Source: Ruminococcus difficilis (GTDB taxonomy: Bacteria > Bacillota_A > Clostridia > Oscillospirales > Acutalibacteraceae). Taken from it: DNA of 7,934 bases. Made by a program: the position numbers and the translations under genes. Shown piece by piece: positions 1 to 5,591 of this stretch (its first letter is position 1; the number at the start of each line of letters is the position of its first letter). The DNA lies in contig NZ_JAEQMG010000173.1 in NCBI RefSeq assembly GCF_016680995.1, positions 1 through 7,934 of the forward strand, written 5' to 3'. The notes beneath the pieces were generated by a model. It saw only the letters and a program-made list of their open reading frames with translations, was not told the DNA's origin and did not search any database.

Positions 1-567
1 TATCTGGTACAGTTCCTCTGGTATATCGGCTTTATGGTGATCGAATACCGCTTCATGCTTGATTGGGAGAGAGGAGGGGGAGTCGCGTCCATCGTGACTT
101 CCGCCGTGATCACCGGTACGCTGCTTTACGGCGCGTTCAAGTCCGCCCGTGATTCCGTCACGCCCCGCACAGCCGCTCGGATCGCGACGATCATCATCGG
201 CGTGGATATCCTCAACCAACTGGTGCTCCAATACTTCAATTGGCGCAACCGCCAATTTGATATCAACAGTATCACCGGGCTTTCGATCTATCTGTTCTTC
301 GATATCGCGTTTATCGTGCTGGTGCTGGTGTTCTTCCTGTCTGAGAAGCCCCGCAGCCCGATCCCGATCTATATCGTAGCGGGGATCGATATTTTCATGG
401 TCATCGCCTCCTATACGACAAATCTGCTCGGCGCCGTCGGTACCGCCCAGATCACAAAGTTCATGATGACCTCCTCCCTCAGGATATTCGCGGTCCTGCT
501 GATCCCCACCCTTTTCATCTATATGACCGCTGTTTTGTATCGCAAAAGACGATTGGCAAAGACCTGA
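1..567 (+). CDS. Multi-pass membrane protein, 5' end outside window
   Basis: The frame is open from base 1, so the first ATG at position 34 is probably internal and the gene starts upstream; no ribosome binding site stands before that ATG. The visible 188 codons are mostly hydrophobic and suggest about six membrane helices. They lie roughly at codons 1-20, 26-45, 60-80, 90-113, 120-143 and 153-176. The protein ends with a basic tail (YRKRRLAKT), which is likely cytoplasmic by the positive-inside rule. I recognise no catalytic motif or family signature, so no function is offered. It could be a small integral membrane enzyme, a sensor input domain or a transporter part. The coding nature is supported by the long open frame, GC-rich third positions and the hydrophobic periodicity. 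Confidence 0.8.
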   Translation, partial: YLVQFLWYIGFMVIEYRFMLDWERGGGVASIVTSAVITGTLLYGAFKSARDSVTPRTAARIATIIIGVDILNQLVLQYFNWRNRQFDINSITGLSIYLFFDIAFIVLVLVFFLSEKPRSPIPIYIVAGIDIFMVIASYTTNLLGAVGTAQITKFMMTSSLRIFAVLLIPTLFIYMTAVLYRKRRLAKT

Positions 568-814
568 TTTTCGAACACCCTCATCCGAGAAATCATCGAA
601 AAACCTGTTATTATTCCCCTGAGAAATAATGACTATCGACCCCAAGATTTTGTGATTTTCGGTTATTTTTCTCCAAAATATATTAAAAAACGCTTTAATT
701 TCTAAGGGGAATTAACGGTTACAAAGTGATACGTTTTTTATTCAAAAAGGAATTAACGATTAACAAACTGATATGAAAATGCGTAACCTGTAACTGGTAT
801 TTTCTCATCTTCTC
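568..814. other. AT-rich intergenic region
   Basis: No gene is supported between the membrane protein stop and the promoter of the 55-residue gene. The stretch holds a weak AT-only hairpin (about 609-627, no T-run after it), which is not a convincing terminator, and the pair of direct repeats listed separately. Base composition drops sharply compared with the gene on the left. Confidence 0.6.
708..775. repeat. Pair of imperfect direct repeats upstream of a promoter
   Basis: Two related 26-27 base units lie at 708-733 and 749-775, sharing the core GGAATTAACG followed by a similar ACAAA-TGATA-G half. They differ by three substitutions and one inserted base. Their start-to-start distance is 41 bp, close to four helical turns, so both units would face the same side of the DNA. 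They lie 40-110 bp upstream of the probable -10 element of the small gene. This arrangement fits a pair of binding sites for an activator or repressor, but no regulator is identified. Confidence 0.5.
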
Positions 815-828
815 TGCTACAATATAAT
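815..828 (+). promoter_or_regulatory. Probable extended -10 promoter for the 55-aa gene
   Basis: TGCTACAAT at 815-823 matches the extended -10 form (TGnTAtAAT). A second hexamer, TATAAT, overlaps it at 823-828. The -35 side is poor (TGGTAT at 795-800, 17 bp from TACAAT), as is common for extended -10 promoters. Transcription would begin near 830, giving a leader of about 45 bases before the ATG at 875. Confidence 0.5.
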
Positions 829-874
829 TGTAAGAAATGAAACAACTGTTCGAATAAATCAAGGAGATGATGAC

Positions 875-1042
875 ATGAAAATCAACGTTAGAGGAGAACA
901 AGTTTCCGAGAAAATCATCAGAATGTATGTCAGCGAGCTGGTCAAGGCTCACCCCGACAAGAACATCGAGTCGGTCGACATCATCGTGGAGGGCGACAGC
1001 CTCAAGGTGAGGATGATGCATAACCTCGAGCGCTCCGCATGA
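875..1042 (+). CDS. Small 55-residue protein of unknown function
   Basis: The reading frame starts at ATG 875, eight bases after AGGAG (862-866), and stops with TGA at 1040-1042. It begins MKINVRGEQVSEKIIRMYVS and ends with NLERSA. The pattern suggests a short strand (residues 2-6), a helix (8-28), then two strands (33-40 and 43-50), which would make a compact beta-alpha-beta-beta fold. No signal peptide or membrane segment is visible. The gene has its own likely promoter and a strong terminator, so it appears to be a single-gene transcription unit. Strong initiation signals, GC-rich codons in an AT-rich setting and the terminator make it more likely real than the overlapping reverse-strand frame. 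I do not recognise a family. Confidence 0.8.
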   Translation: MKINVRGEQVSEKIIRMYVSELVKAHPDKNIESVDIIVEGDSLKVRMMHNLERSA

Positions 1043-1097
1043 AGGGCGAGCGGTGAAGATCTTCCGCCCGACCCCGATACAGCAGAATAATCGATAT

Positions 1098-1131
1098 ACC
1101 GCCGTTTCAGCCAGTTGAAGCGGCGGTTTTT
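1098..1131 (+). terminator. Intrinsic terminator after the 55-aa gene
   Basis: A 12-bp stem pairs ACCGCCGTTTCA (1098-1109) with TGAAGCGGCGGT (1116-1127), with one G-U pair and a 6-base loop (GCCAGT). It runs into TTTTT at 1127-1131. This is a textbook Rho-independent terminator, 55 bases after the stop codon of the small gene. Confidence 0.9.
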
Positions 1132-1182
1132 GATATATGTCGTTACAGAGTGGCTTCTTGGAAGTTACGGGAGTTCATCGAT

Positions 1183-1220
1183 CGTCATTGTGAGGCTCCG
1201 CGGGAGCCGTGGCAATCTCA
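1183..1220. repeat. REP-like palindromic element
   Basis: The element starts CGTCATTGTGAGG and ends GTGGCAATCTCA. Inside it is a 6-bp perfect stem, GGCTCC (1194-1199) with GGAGCC (1203-1208), and an outer ATTG/CAAT pairing (1187-1190 with 1213-1216). The CGTCATTG...GGCAATCTC frame resembles a dispersed palindromic repeat seen between genes in many bacteria; this is from memory, not from a search. It lacks a T-run and is not a good terminator. Confidence 0.6.
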
Positions 1221-1272
1221 ACCGAATATCATAATCACTCCCCGCTTGGGCGCATATCCGCTTCGACCCTCG

Positions 1273-1298
1273 CATACAATACCATATCATATTGTATG
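1273..1298. promoter_or_regulatory. Perfect inverted repeat before the 277-aa gene
   Basis: CATACAAT (1273-1280) and ATTGTATG (1291-1298) form a perfect 8-bp inverted repeat with a 10-base AT-rich centre (ACCATATCAT). It ends 16 bases before the start codon at 1315, with the ribosome binding site between them. It could be a repressor operator overlapping the promoter, with TATCAT at 1285-1290 as a possible -10, or a hairpin in the leader. No -35 of good quality is seen. Confidence 0.45.
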
Positions 1299-1314
1299 AA
1301 TCGGAGAGATACGG

Positions 1315-2148
1315 ATGTTAACAGCATTACAGATCGAGGAGTATGCGGGCGGATCCTTTTGGCATATTTTTCGCCGTAACCGCGTGCGCGTCGGACACCG
1401 CTACTGTGACAGCGCAGCGGTAAAAAGCGTTGTCTATGAACATTACCGAGGCAAGCTCAACTGGACCACCATCGACCGCTTTGTCAAGGGTCAACGAGAC
1501 AGGCTCCTGTGTCCCGAGAGCGTCGAGCTGCCTGCTTCTCTCGGCTATCGCCGCTTTGAGTCGAGCGAGCTGAATCGCAGAATGTGCGGCAACGCCGCCT
1601 TATATCTCCTACGTATGGCGGAACGCCGCGATATCAAGACCGTGCTGGTGGATAGGGAAGGGGAGTGCCTTGACCTCTGCGAACGTCTTACTGAATATAC
1701 CGAGCCGGTTTATGTTGTGACCGAGTCGCCTGAGCTGTACGCTGCCGAGGCGGAGTACCTGCTCAGCGAGAAGGGCGCGATCCTCCGTGTCAGCCGCAGC
1801 GCGGGCTGTCTGCGCGATGCCGATGTGATCATCAGCCCGCGATGTATTTCGGATGACCTGTGCTGTCAGCCGACGGCGGTACTCCTCTCCGGTGAGAAGC
1901 CCGCTTATCCTCAGCTGTCGCCCGTCATCTATGACTATACCTTTGAATTGCCGCAGAAGTACCGCGACGTCATGCCGCCGTATCTTGACGAGATGTACTT
2001 CGCCTCGGCGCTGTACGCGCTCGCCCATGCGCGGGGACTCAGCGCGGAGCTTTTCACCCGCTGCGGCGACGGTACCGTGATACATACCCGCCAAAGCCTC
2101 GTTGAAATGCTGAAAAAGCGTCTCTCTGTTGCAGGTGATTTTAGCTGA
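1315..2148 (+). CDS. Hypothetical protein with Rossmann-like middle section, 277 aa
   Basis: The start at ATG 1315 is supported by GGAGAG at 1303-1308, six bases upstream. The protein appears soluble, with no signal peptide or membrane helix. Residues about 107-195 show alternating hydrophobic strands and helices (KTVLVDRE, PVYVVTES, AILRVSR, ADVIISP, AVLLSGE), the pattern of a Rossmann-like alpha/beta domain. No clear glycine-rich nucleotide-binding loop is visible, so cofactor binding is only a guess. The N-terminal 100 residues are rich in Arg and Tyr. Ten cysteines are scattered and form no obvious metal-binding CxxC motif, though CC occurs at 183-184. It stands alone before the greA promoter with no strong terminator after it. 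I cannot name a family. Confidence 0.85.
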   Translation: MLTALQIEEYAGGSFWHIFRRNRVRVGHRYCDSAAVKSVVYEHYRGKLNWTTIDRFVKGQRDRLLCPESVELPASLGYRRFESSELNRRMCGNAALYLLRMAERRDIKTVLVDREGECLDLCERLTEYTEPVYVVTESPELYAAEAEYLLSEKGAILRVSRSAGCLRDADVIISPRCISDDLCCQPTAVLLSGEKPAYPQLSPVIYDYTFELPQKYRDVMPPYLDEMYFASALYALAHARGLSAELFTRCGDGTVIHTRQSLVEMLKKRLSVAGDFS

Positions 2149-2200
2149 TGATCCCGCTTTTTTCTTACCGCAGAAACCTGTTCATCCCGCAGATTCATTC

Positions 2201-2229
2201 TTGACATCGGTAGGGACTTGGCATATAAT
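2201..2229 (+). promoter_or_regulatory. Full-consensus sigma-A promoter of greA
   Basis: TTGACA (2201-2206) and TATAAT (2224-2229) are separated by exactly 17 bp, matching both consensus hexamers and the ideal spacer. A second TATAAT overlaps at 2229-2234. Transcription should start near 2237-2241, about 35 bases before the greA start codon. It probably also serves lysS, because no clear terminator lies between the genes. Confidence 0.9.
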
Positions 2230-2274
2230 ATAATCTGTATGCGAATATCCAATAAACTGAAAGGATGAACAACT

Positions 2275-2748
2275 ATGGCTAAACCCGTAATGCTGACCGC
2301 CGAAGGCTTAAAACAGCTTGAAGAAGAGCTCGATCTCTTAAAAGGCGAAAAGCGTAAAGAAATAGCAGAGAAAATCAAGGTTGCCCGTTCCTACGGTGAC
2401 CTTTCCGAGAACAGCGAGTACGATGATGCGAAGAACGAGCAGGCGATGCTCGAGGCGCGTATCGTCACCATCGAGGCGACCCTCAAGAACGCCGTTGTCA
2501 TCGACGAGGAGGGTATCTCCAACGAGCATATCCATGTCGGCTCCAACGTCAGGCTTCTGAACCTGCGTACCGACAGCGAGGTGACCTACAAGATCGTAGG
2601 CTCCAACGAGGCGAACCCCTCCGAGGGCAAGATTTCGGACGAGTCCCCCGTCGGTCTGGCGCTGCTCGGACATGCTGCCGGCGACGCTGTCGAGGTCGAG
2701 GTACCCGCAGGCGTGATCGGCTTCAAGGTGCTCGAGATCTTCAAGTAA
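2275..2748 (+). CDS. greA: Transcription elongation factor GreA
   Basis: GreA enters the secondary channel of RNA polymerase and stimulates cleavage of the backtracked RNA 3' end, rescuing stalled complexes. The 157-residue length is typical. Residues 1-75 form the antiparallel coiled coil, whose tip carries the family signature [13 protein letters not shown] at 41-53. It includes the acidic pair D42 and E45, equivalent to the residues that hold the catalytic magnesium in known GreA proteins. Residues about 80-157 are the FKBP-like C-terminal domain, including the conserved [18 protein letters not shown] stretch. The start ATG at 2275 follows AAGGA (2261-2265) at normal spacing. The gene sits directly behind a full-consensus promoter and just ahead of lysS, a pairing common in Firmicutes. 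Nothing is missing. Confidence 0.98.
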   Translation: MAKPVMLTAEGLKQLEEELDLLKGEKRKEIAEKIKVARSYGDLSENSEYDDAKNEQAMLEARIVTIEATLKNAVVIDEEGISNEHIHVGSNVRLLNLRTDSEVTYKIVGSNEANPSEGKISDESPVGLALLGHAAGDAVEVEVPAGVIGFKVLEIFK

Positions 2749-2752
2749 TTCA

Positions 2753-2825
2753 GGCTTCCTTTGGTAAAGGGAGCTGTCACCGTAAGGTGACTGAGGGATT
2801 GTATCATTGAGCGAGAGCGCCTCGC
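2753..2825. repeat. Hairpin-rich dispersed repeat between greA and lysS
   Basis: Three consecutive hairpins fill most of the 112-bp spacer. The first pairs CTTCCTT (2755-2761) with AAGGGAG (2767-2773). The second pairs GTCACC (2776-2781) with GGTGAC (2786-2791) around a GTAA loop of the GNRA type. The third pairs GCGAG (2811-2815) with CTCGC (2821-2825). The first two, followed by TGAGGGATTG, resemble an intergenic repeat I recall as common in Ruminococcus, Faecalibacterium and relatives. No T-run follows any stem, so read-through into lysS is expected. Confidence 0.65.
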
Positions 2826-2860
2826 GATAACTGAATTCTGAAATACTGAGGTTAGGATAT

Positions 2861-4327
2861 ATGGAAAATCTGAATGAAATTTTAAGACTCAGACGAGAGA
2901 AGCTCGCCCTCCTGCAGGAATCGGGCAAGGATCCCTTCGTCATTACCAAGTTTGACCAGAGCCACCACAGCACGGACATCAAGTCGAACTACGACGAGCT
3001 GGAGGGCAAGACCGTCAGCATCGCGGGCAGAATGATGTTCAAGCGCGTGATGGGTAAGGCGTCCTTCTGTAACGTCCGTGACTTAAAGGGTGATATCCAG
3101 GTCTATGTCGCACGCGATTCGATCGGCGTCGAGGAGTATATGGGCTTCAAGAAGCTCGACGTCGGCGATATCATCGGTGTGACCGGCGAGGTCTTCAAGA
3201 CCAAGACCGGTGAGATCTCGGTGCATGCCGCGACCGTGACCCTGCTCTCTAAGTCTCTGCAGACTCTCCCCGAGAAGTACCACGGCTTGACCGATACCGA
3301 CACCCGTTACCGTCAGCGCTACACCGATCTGATTATGAACGCCGAGGTCAAGGATACCTTCATCAAGCGTTCCAGGATCATCTCCACCATCCGCCGTTTC
3401 CTTGACGAGCAGGGCTTCATGGAGGTCGAGACCCCCATGCTGGTGCAGAACGCCGGCGGAGCTGCCGCAAGACCCTTCGAGACCCACTTCAACGCGCTCG
3501 ACGAGGACTTGAAGCTCCGTATCTCTCTCGAGCTGTACCTGAAGCGCCTGATCGTAGGCGGCCTTGAGCGCGTGTATGAGATCGGCAGAGTCTTCCGCAA
3601 CGAGGGTCTTGACACCCGCCACAACCCCGAGTTCACCCTGATGGAGCTGTACCAGGCGTACACTGACTATCACGGCATGATGGATCTGACCGAGGCGATG
3701 TACCGCCGCGTGGCGCAGGAGGTCAACGGCTCTATGCAGGTCACCTACGGCGAGCATGTGATCGACTTCGAGAAGCCTTTCGAGCGCATCACCATGGTCG
3801 ACGCGGTAAAGAAGTACGCGAACGTCGACTGGAACGAGGTCAAGGACACTGCCCAGGCGCGCGCGATTGCGGACAAGCTCCATGTAGAGTATGAGGATCG
3901 TCACCAAAAGGGCGATATCCTCAGCTTGATCTTTGAGGAATATGTCGAGGAGCACCTGATCCAACCAACCTTCGTCATGGATCACCCGATCGAGATCTCT
4001 CCGCTGACGAAGAAGAAGCCCGACGACCCCGAGTATGTCGAGCGCTTCGAGATGTTCATCAACGGCTGGGAGATGGCGAACGCCTACAGCGAGCTGAACG
4101 ACCCGATCGACCAGCGCGAGCGCTTCAAAGCGCAGGAGGCGATGCTCGCCGCCGGCGACGAAGAGGCGAACACCACCGACGAGGACTTCCTCAACGCCCT
4201 CGAGATCGGTATGCCCCCCACAGGAGGCATCGGTTACGGCATCGACCGCCTGGTCATGATCATGACCAACTCCCCCGCCATCCGCGACGTCCTCCTCTTC
4301 CCCACAATGAAGTCCCTCGATAAGTAA
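2861..4327 (+). CDS. lysS: Lysine--tRNA ligase, class II (LysRS)
   Basis: The enzyme attaches lysine to tRNA(Lys) using ATP in the cytoplasm; it acts as a dimer in the family. The 488 residues match the normal bacterial length. An N-terminal OB-fold anticodon-binding domain covers about 52-135. The class II catalytic domain follows with motif 1 around 174-194 (ending EVETPML), motif 2 at 239-262 (RVFRNEG, then [12 protein letters not shown]) and motif 3 at 449-465 ([15 protein letters not shown]). The signature [11 protein letters not shown] (375-385) and [15 protein letters not shown] (401-415) are typical of LysRS rather than the related AspRS, AsnRS or EpmA, and EpmA also lacks the OB domain present here. 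The start ATG at 2861 follows GAGG and AGGA sequences at 2848-2857. It lies downstream of greA, likely in the same transcript. Lysine codons are almost all AAG, unlike the AAA-rich genes that follow. Confidence 0.98.
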   Translation: MENLNEILRLRREKLALLQESGKDPFVITKFDQSHHSTDIKSNYDELEGKTVSIAGRMMFKRVMGKASFCNVRDLKGDIQVYVARDSIGVEEYMGFKKLDVGDIIGVTGEVFKTKTGEISVHAATVTLLSKSLQTLPEKYHGLTDTDTRYRQRYTDLIMNAEVKDTFIKRSRIISTIRRFLDEQGFMEVETPMLVQNAGGAAARPFETHFNALDEDLKLRISLELYLKRLIVGGLERVYEIGRVFRNEGLDTRHNPEFTLMELYQAYTDYHGMMDLTEAMYRRVAQEVNGSMQVTYGEHVIDFEKPFERITMVDAVKKYANVDWNEVKDTAQARAIADKLHVEYEDRHQKGDILSLIFEEYVEEHLIQPTFVMDHPIEISPLTKKKPDDPEYVERFEMFINGWEMANAYSELNDPIDQRERFKAQEAMLAAGDEEANTTDEDFLNALEIGMPPTGGIGYGIDRLVMIMTNSPAIRDVLLFPTMKSLDK

Positions 4328-4333
4328 CACCCT

Positions 4334-4361
4334 CAAAAATGGCTTATCTATGCGGTTTTTG
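4334..4361. terminator. Weak candidate terminator after lysS
   Basis: CAAAAATGGC (4334-4343) can pair with GCGGTTTTTG (4352-4361) around an 8-base loop, with one G-U pair and one mismatch near the loop. The T-run forms the distal arm of the stem. The stem is mostly A-T, so this is a marginal terminator; no better candidate lies directly after lysS. Confidence 0.3.
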
Positions 4362-4454
4362 AACTTCACGAAGTACCGAATTTACACCATTTACACCAAA
4401 CTTACACCAAACGATGCGGAAAGTTGTGCAGAGCGTAATCAATCGCATAATTGA
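4350..4454 (+). pseudogene. Possible tail of a decayed tyrosine-recombinase gene (copy 1)
   Basis: From 4365 a frame reads FTKYRIYTIYTKLTPND and then AESCAERNQSHN, stopping at TGA 4452-4454. The frame is open back to an ATG at 4350, but no ribosome binding site stands there. The end of the frame matches, residue for residue apart from a few changes, the frame that ends the integrase remnant at 7566-7631 (YAKLMLND, then AESCAEYNQSH). The differences include synonymous ones (GCG/GCA, AAA/AAG), as expected for a once-coding sequence. No recombinase catalytic motif remains in this copy, so assignment rests on similarity to copy 2. Three TTACACCA units (4382, 4391, 4402) make this part locally repetitive. 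Confidence 0.4.
4409..4452 (+). repeat. 44-bp direct repeat, copy 1 (before the ABC operon)
   Basis: The stretch starts AAACGATGCGGAAAGTTGTG and matches 7583-7626 at 40 of 44 positions (differences at 4418, 4434, 4435 and 4450). Weaker similarity continues a further 15-20 bases on the left. The repeat ends about 60 bases before the first gene of the exporter operon. It contains a possible weak promoter, TTGTGC (4424-4429) and CATAAT (4446-4451) with a 16-bp spacer, which copy 2 keeps as TTGTGC and CATATT. Confidence 0.85.
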
Positions 4455-4476
4455 ATAATTAACTGCCACCGGGTAG

Positions 4477-4493
4477 CGAATGCAAAGCATTCG
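4477..4493 (+). other. Leader hairpin before the ABC operon
   Basis: CGAATGC (4477-4483) and GCATTCG (4487-4493) form a perfect 7-bp stem with an AAA loop. It sits eight bases upstream of the AGGAG ribosome binding site at 4501-4505. It has no T-run, so a role in mRNA stability or translation access is more plausible than termination. Confidence 0.5.
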
Positions 4494-4514
4494 ATTATAC
4501 AGGAGATGATACGT

Positions 4515-5240
4515 TTGATTTGCGTACAAAACTATACCAAGAAGTACGGCGATAAAACCGTTGTGAACGATATCTCGTTCACCGCAAAAGACGGCGCTAT
4601 CACCGGATTTATCGGTCACAACGGAGCCGGTAAATCAACAACGATCAAAGCGATCACGGGCGTTATTCGCCCGACAAGCGGTTCCATTACGATCAATGGG
4701 ATCGACATCCAGAAGGACGGAAAAAAGGCGAAAAGTCAGTTCGGCTATGTTTCCGACAGCCCCGATCACTTTTTGCGACTAAGCGGAGTTGAATATCTGA
4801 ATTTTATGGCGGATATTTATGATACGCCCTTAGACGAAAGATCCGCGTTCATTGAGAATTACGCCAAGCGCTTTGGCATTTACGACTCACTGAACAGCAC
4901 GATACTCTCGTATTCTCACGGAATGCGTCAAAAAATAATGATCATGGGCGCGCTGATCCACAACCCGTCCGTATGGATTTTAGACGAGCCCCTGACCGGC
5001 CTCGATCCGCAGTCGGCATTTGAGCTAAAACAGATGATGCGCGAGCACGTAAAAAAAGGGAACTCGGTGTTCTTTTCAACACACGTGCTCGAGGTTGCCG
5101 AAAAGCTGTGCGACGAGATCTGCATCATCAAAAAAGGGGAGCTTTTGTACTGCGGAACACTTGATGAACTGAGGGCTACGCACAAATCAAATGCTTCACT
5201 GGAAAACATTTTTCTTGAATTAACAGAAACAAAAGAATAA
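4515..5240 (+). CDS. ABC transporter ATP-binding protein (exporter type)
   Basis: This subunit hydrolyses ATP to power the membrane partners encoded downstream. With the TTG start it has 241 residues, a normal length for a single-domain ATPase. Walker A is GHNGAGKST at 34-42, the signature loop is the variant SHGMRQK at 134-140, Walker B is VWILDEP at 153-159 with the D-loop GLDP after it, and the switch histidine is in FFSTH near 190. The Q-loop region reads GYVSDSPDHF, without a glutamine at the usual place, as in some exporter ATPases of this type. I chose TTG 4515 because it lies nine bases after AGGAG (4501-4505). The in-frame ATG at 4506 directly abuts that AGGAG and leaves no spacing. 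The substrate cannot be read from the sequence; a drug, peptide or lantibiotic exporter is possible. Confidence 0.93.
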   Translation: MICVQNYTKKYGDKTVVNDISFTAKDGAITGFIGHNGAGKSTTIKAITGVIRPTSGSITINGIDIQKDGKKAKSQFGYVSDSPDHFLRLSGVEYLNFMADIYDTPLDERSAFIENYAKRFGIYDSLNSTILSYSHGMRQKIMIMGALIHNPSVWILDEPLTGLDPQSAFELKQMMREHVKKGNSVFFSTHVLEVAEKLCDEICIIKKGELLYCGTLDELRATHKSNASLENIFLELTETKE

Positions 5241-5255
5241 TTGGAGGTAGTAAAA

Positions 5256-5591
5256 ATGGTTATGTCTATTGTGTTTGGTGTATTAGGAGTCGGTTTGATT
5301 ATTTTCGGCATAAAAATTCTTCTTACCGGCACACTTACAAAAAGCGAGGAGGCGAAAATCGCCTCGTATTCAAAGAAAGGCGCACGCACTTATAAGCTGA
5401 TCAATGTTGTTATGTATATCGTTGTCGGTCTCTTTTTGATCGGAGAATGTATTGTCGATTTTCTCGAATTCCAAAAAATCCTAAACGATAGTTTTTTGAT
5501 CAAAATGATTATGTTTGGCGTCATTTTACTAATGGTGATCATATACTTTATTGTCGCGTCAAAATGCAAGAAGATGACTGACAATGAGTGA
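5256..5591 (+). CDS. Small three-helix membrane protein of the ABC operon
   Basis: The protein has 111 residues from ATG 5256, eight bases after GGAGG (5243-5247); an in-frame TTG at 5241 lies before that site and is not a credible start. Three hydrophobic segments at about 3-24, 48-70 and 81-103 suggest a small integral membrane protein, with a basic and charged loop (29-47) between the first two. I recognise no family. It lies 15 bases after the ATPase stop and overlaps the permease gene by eight bases, so the three genes are surely translated from one message. It may be an accessory subunit or stabiliser of the exporter, or an immunity-type protein; this is inference from position. Its codons are AT-rich and favour AAA. 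Confidence 0.85.
   Translation: MVMSIVFGVLGVGLIIFGIKILLTGTLTKSEEAKIASYSKKGARTYKLINVVMYIVVGLFLIGECIVDFLEFQKILNDSFLIKMIMFGVILLMVIIYFIVASKCKKMTDNE

Noticed and set aside
609..627. Hairpin as terminator of the first membrane protein gene
   Set aside because: The stem is nearly all A-T with a wobble pair and a 9-base loop, and no T-run follows.
719..1021. Reverse-strand frame of 100 codons across the small gene
   Set aside because: It lies opposite the 55-residue gene, which has a matching ribosome binding site and terminator on the + strand. The reverse frame has neither.
1098..1131. Reading the 12-bp hairpin as a riboswitch aptamer
   Set aside because: It stands after a stop codon, is a simple stem with a T-run, and no structured leader surrounds it.
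2338..2982. Reverse-strand frame of 214 codons over greA and the spacer
   Set aside because: Antisense to greA and running through the dispersed repeat; no initiation signals or recognisable domain.
3083..4369. Long reverse-strand open frame of 428 codons opposite lysS
   Set aside because: It is the antisense shadow of lysS, whose motifs are unambiguous. The translation is a low-complexity Val/Leu/His/Asp mix and the frame has no credible initiation site.
4382..4409. TTACACCA units as a CRISPR-like or iteron array
   Set aside because: Only three 8-base units with uneven 9- and 11-base periods and no spacers. They fall inside the putative integrase tail and are better explained as local repetition there.
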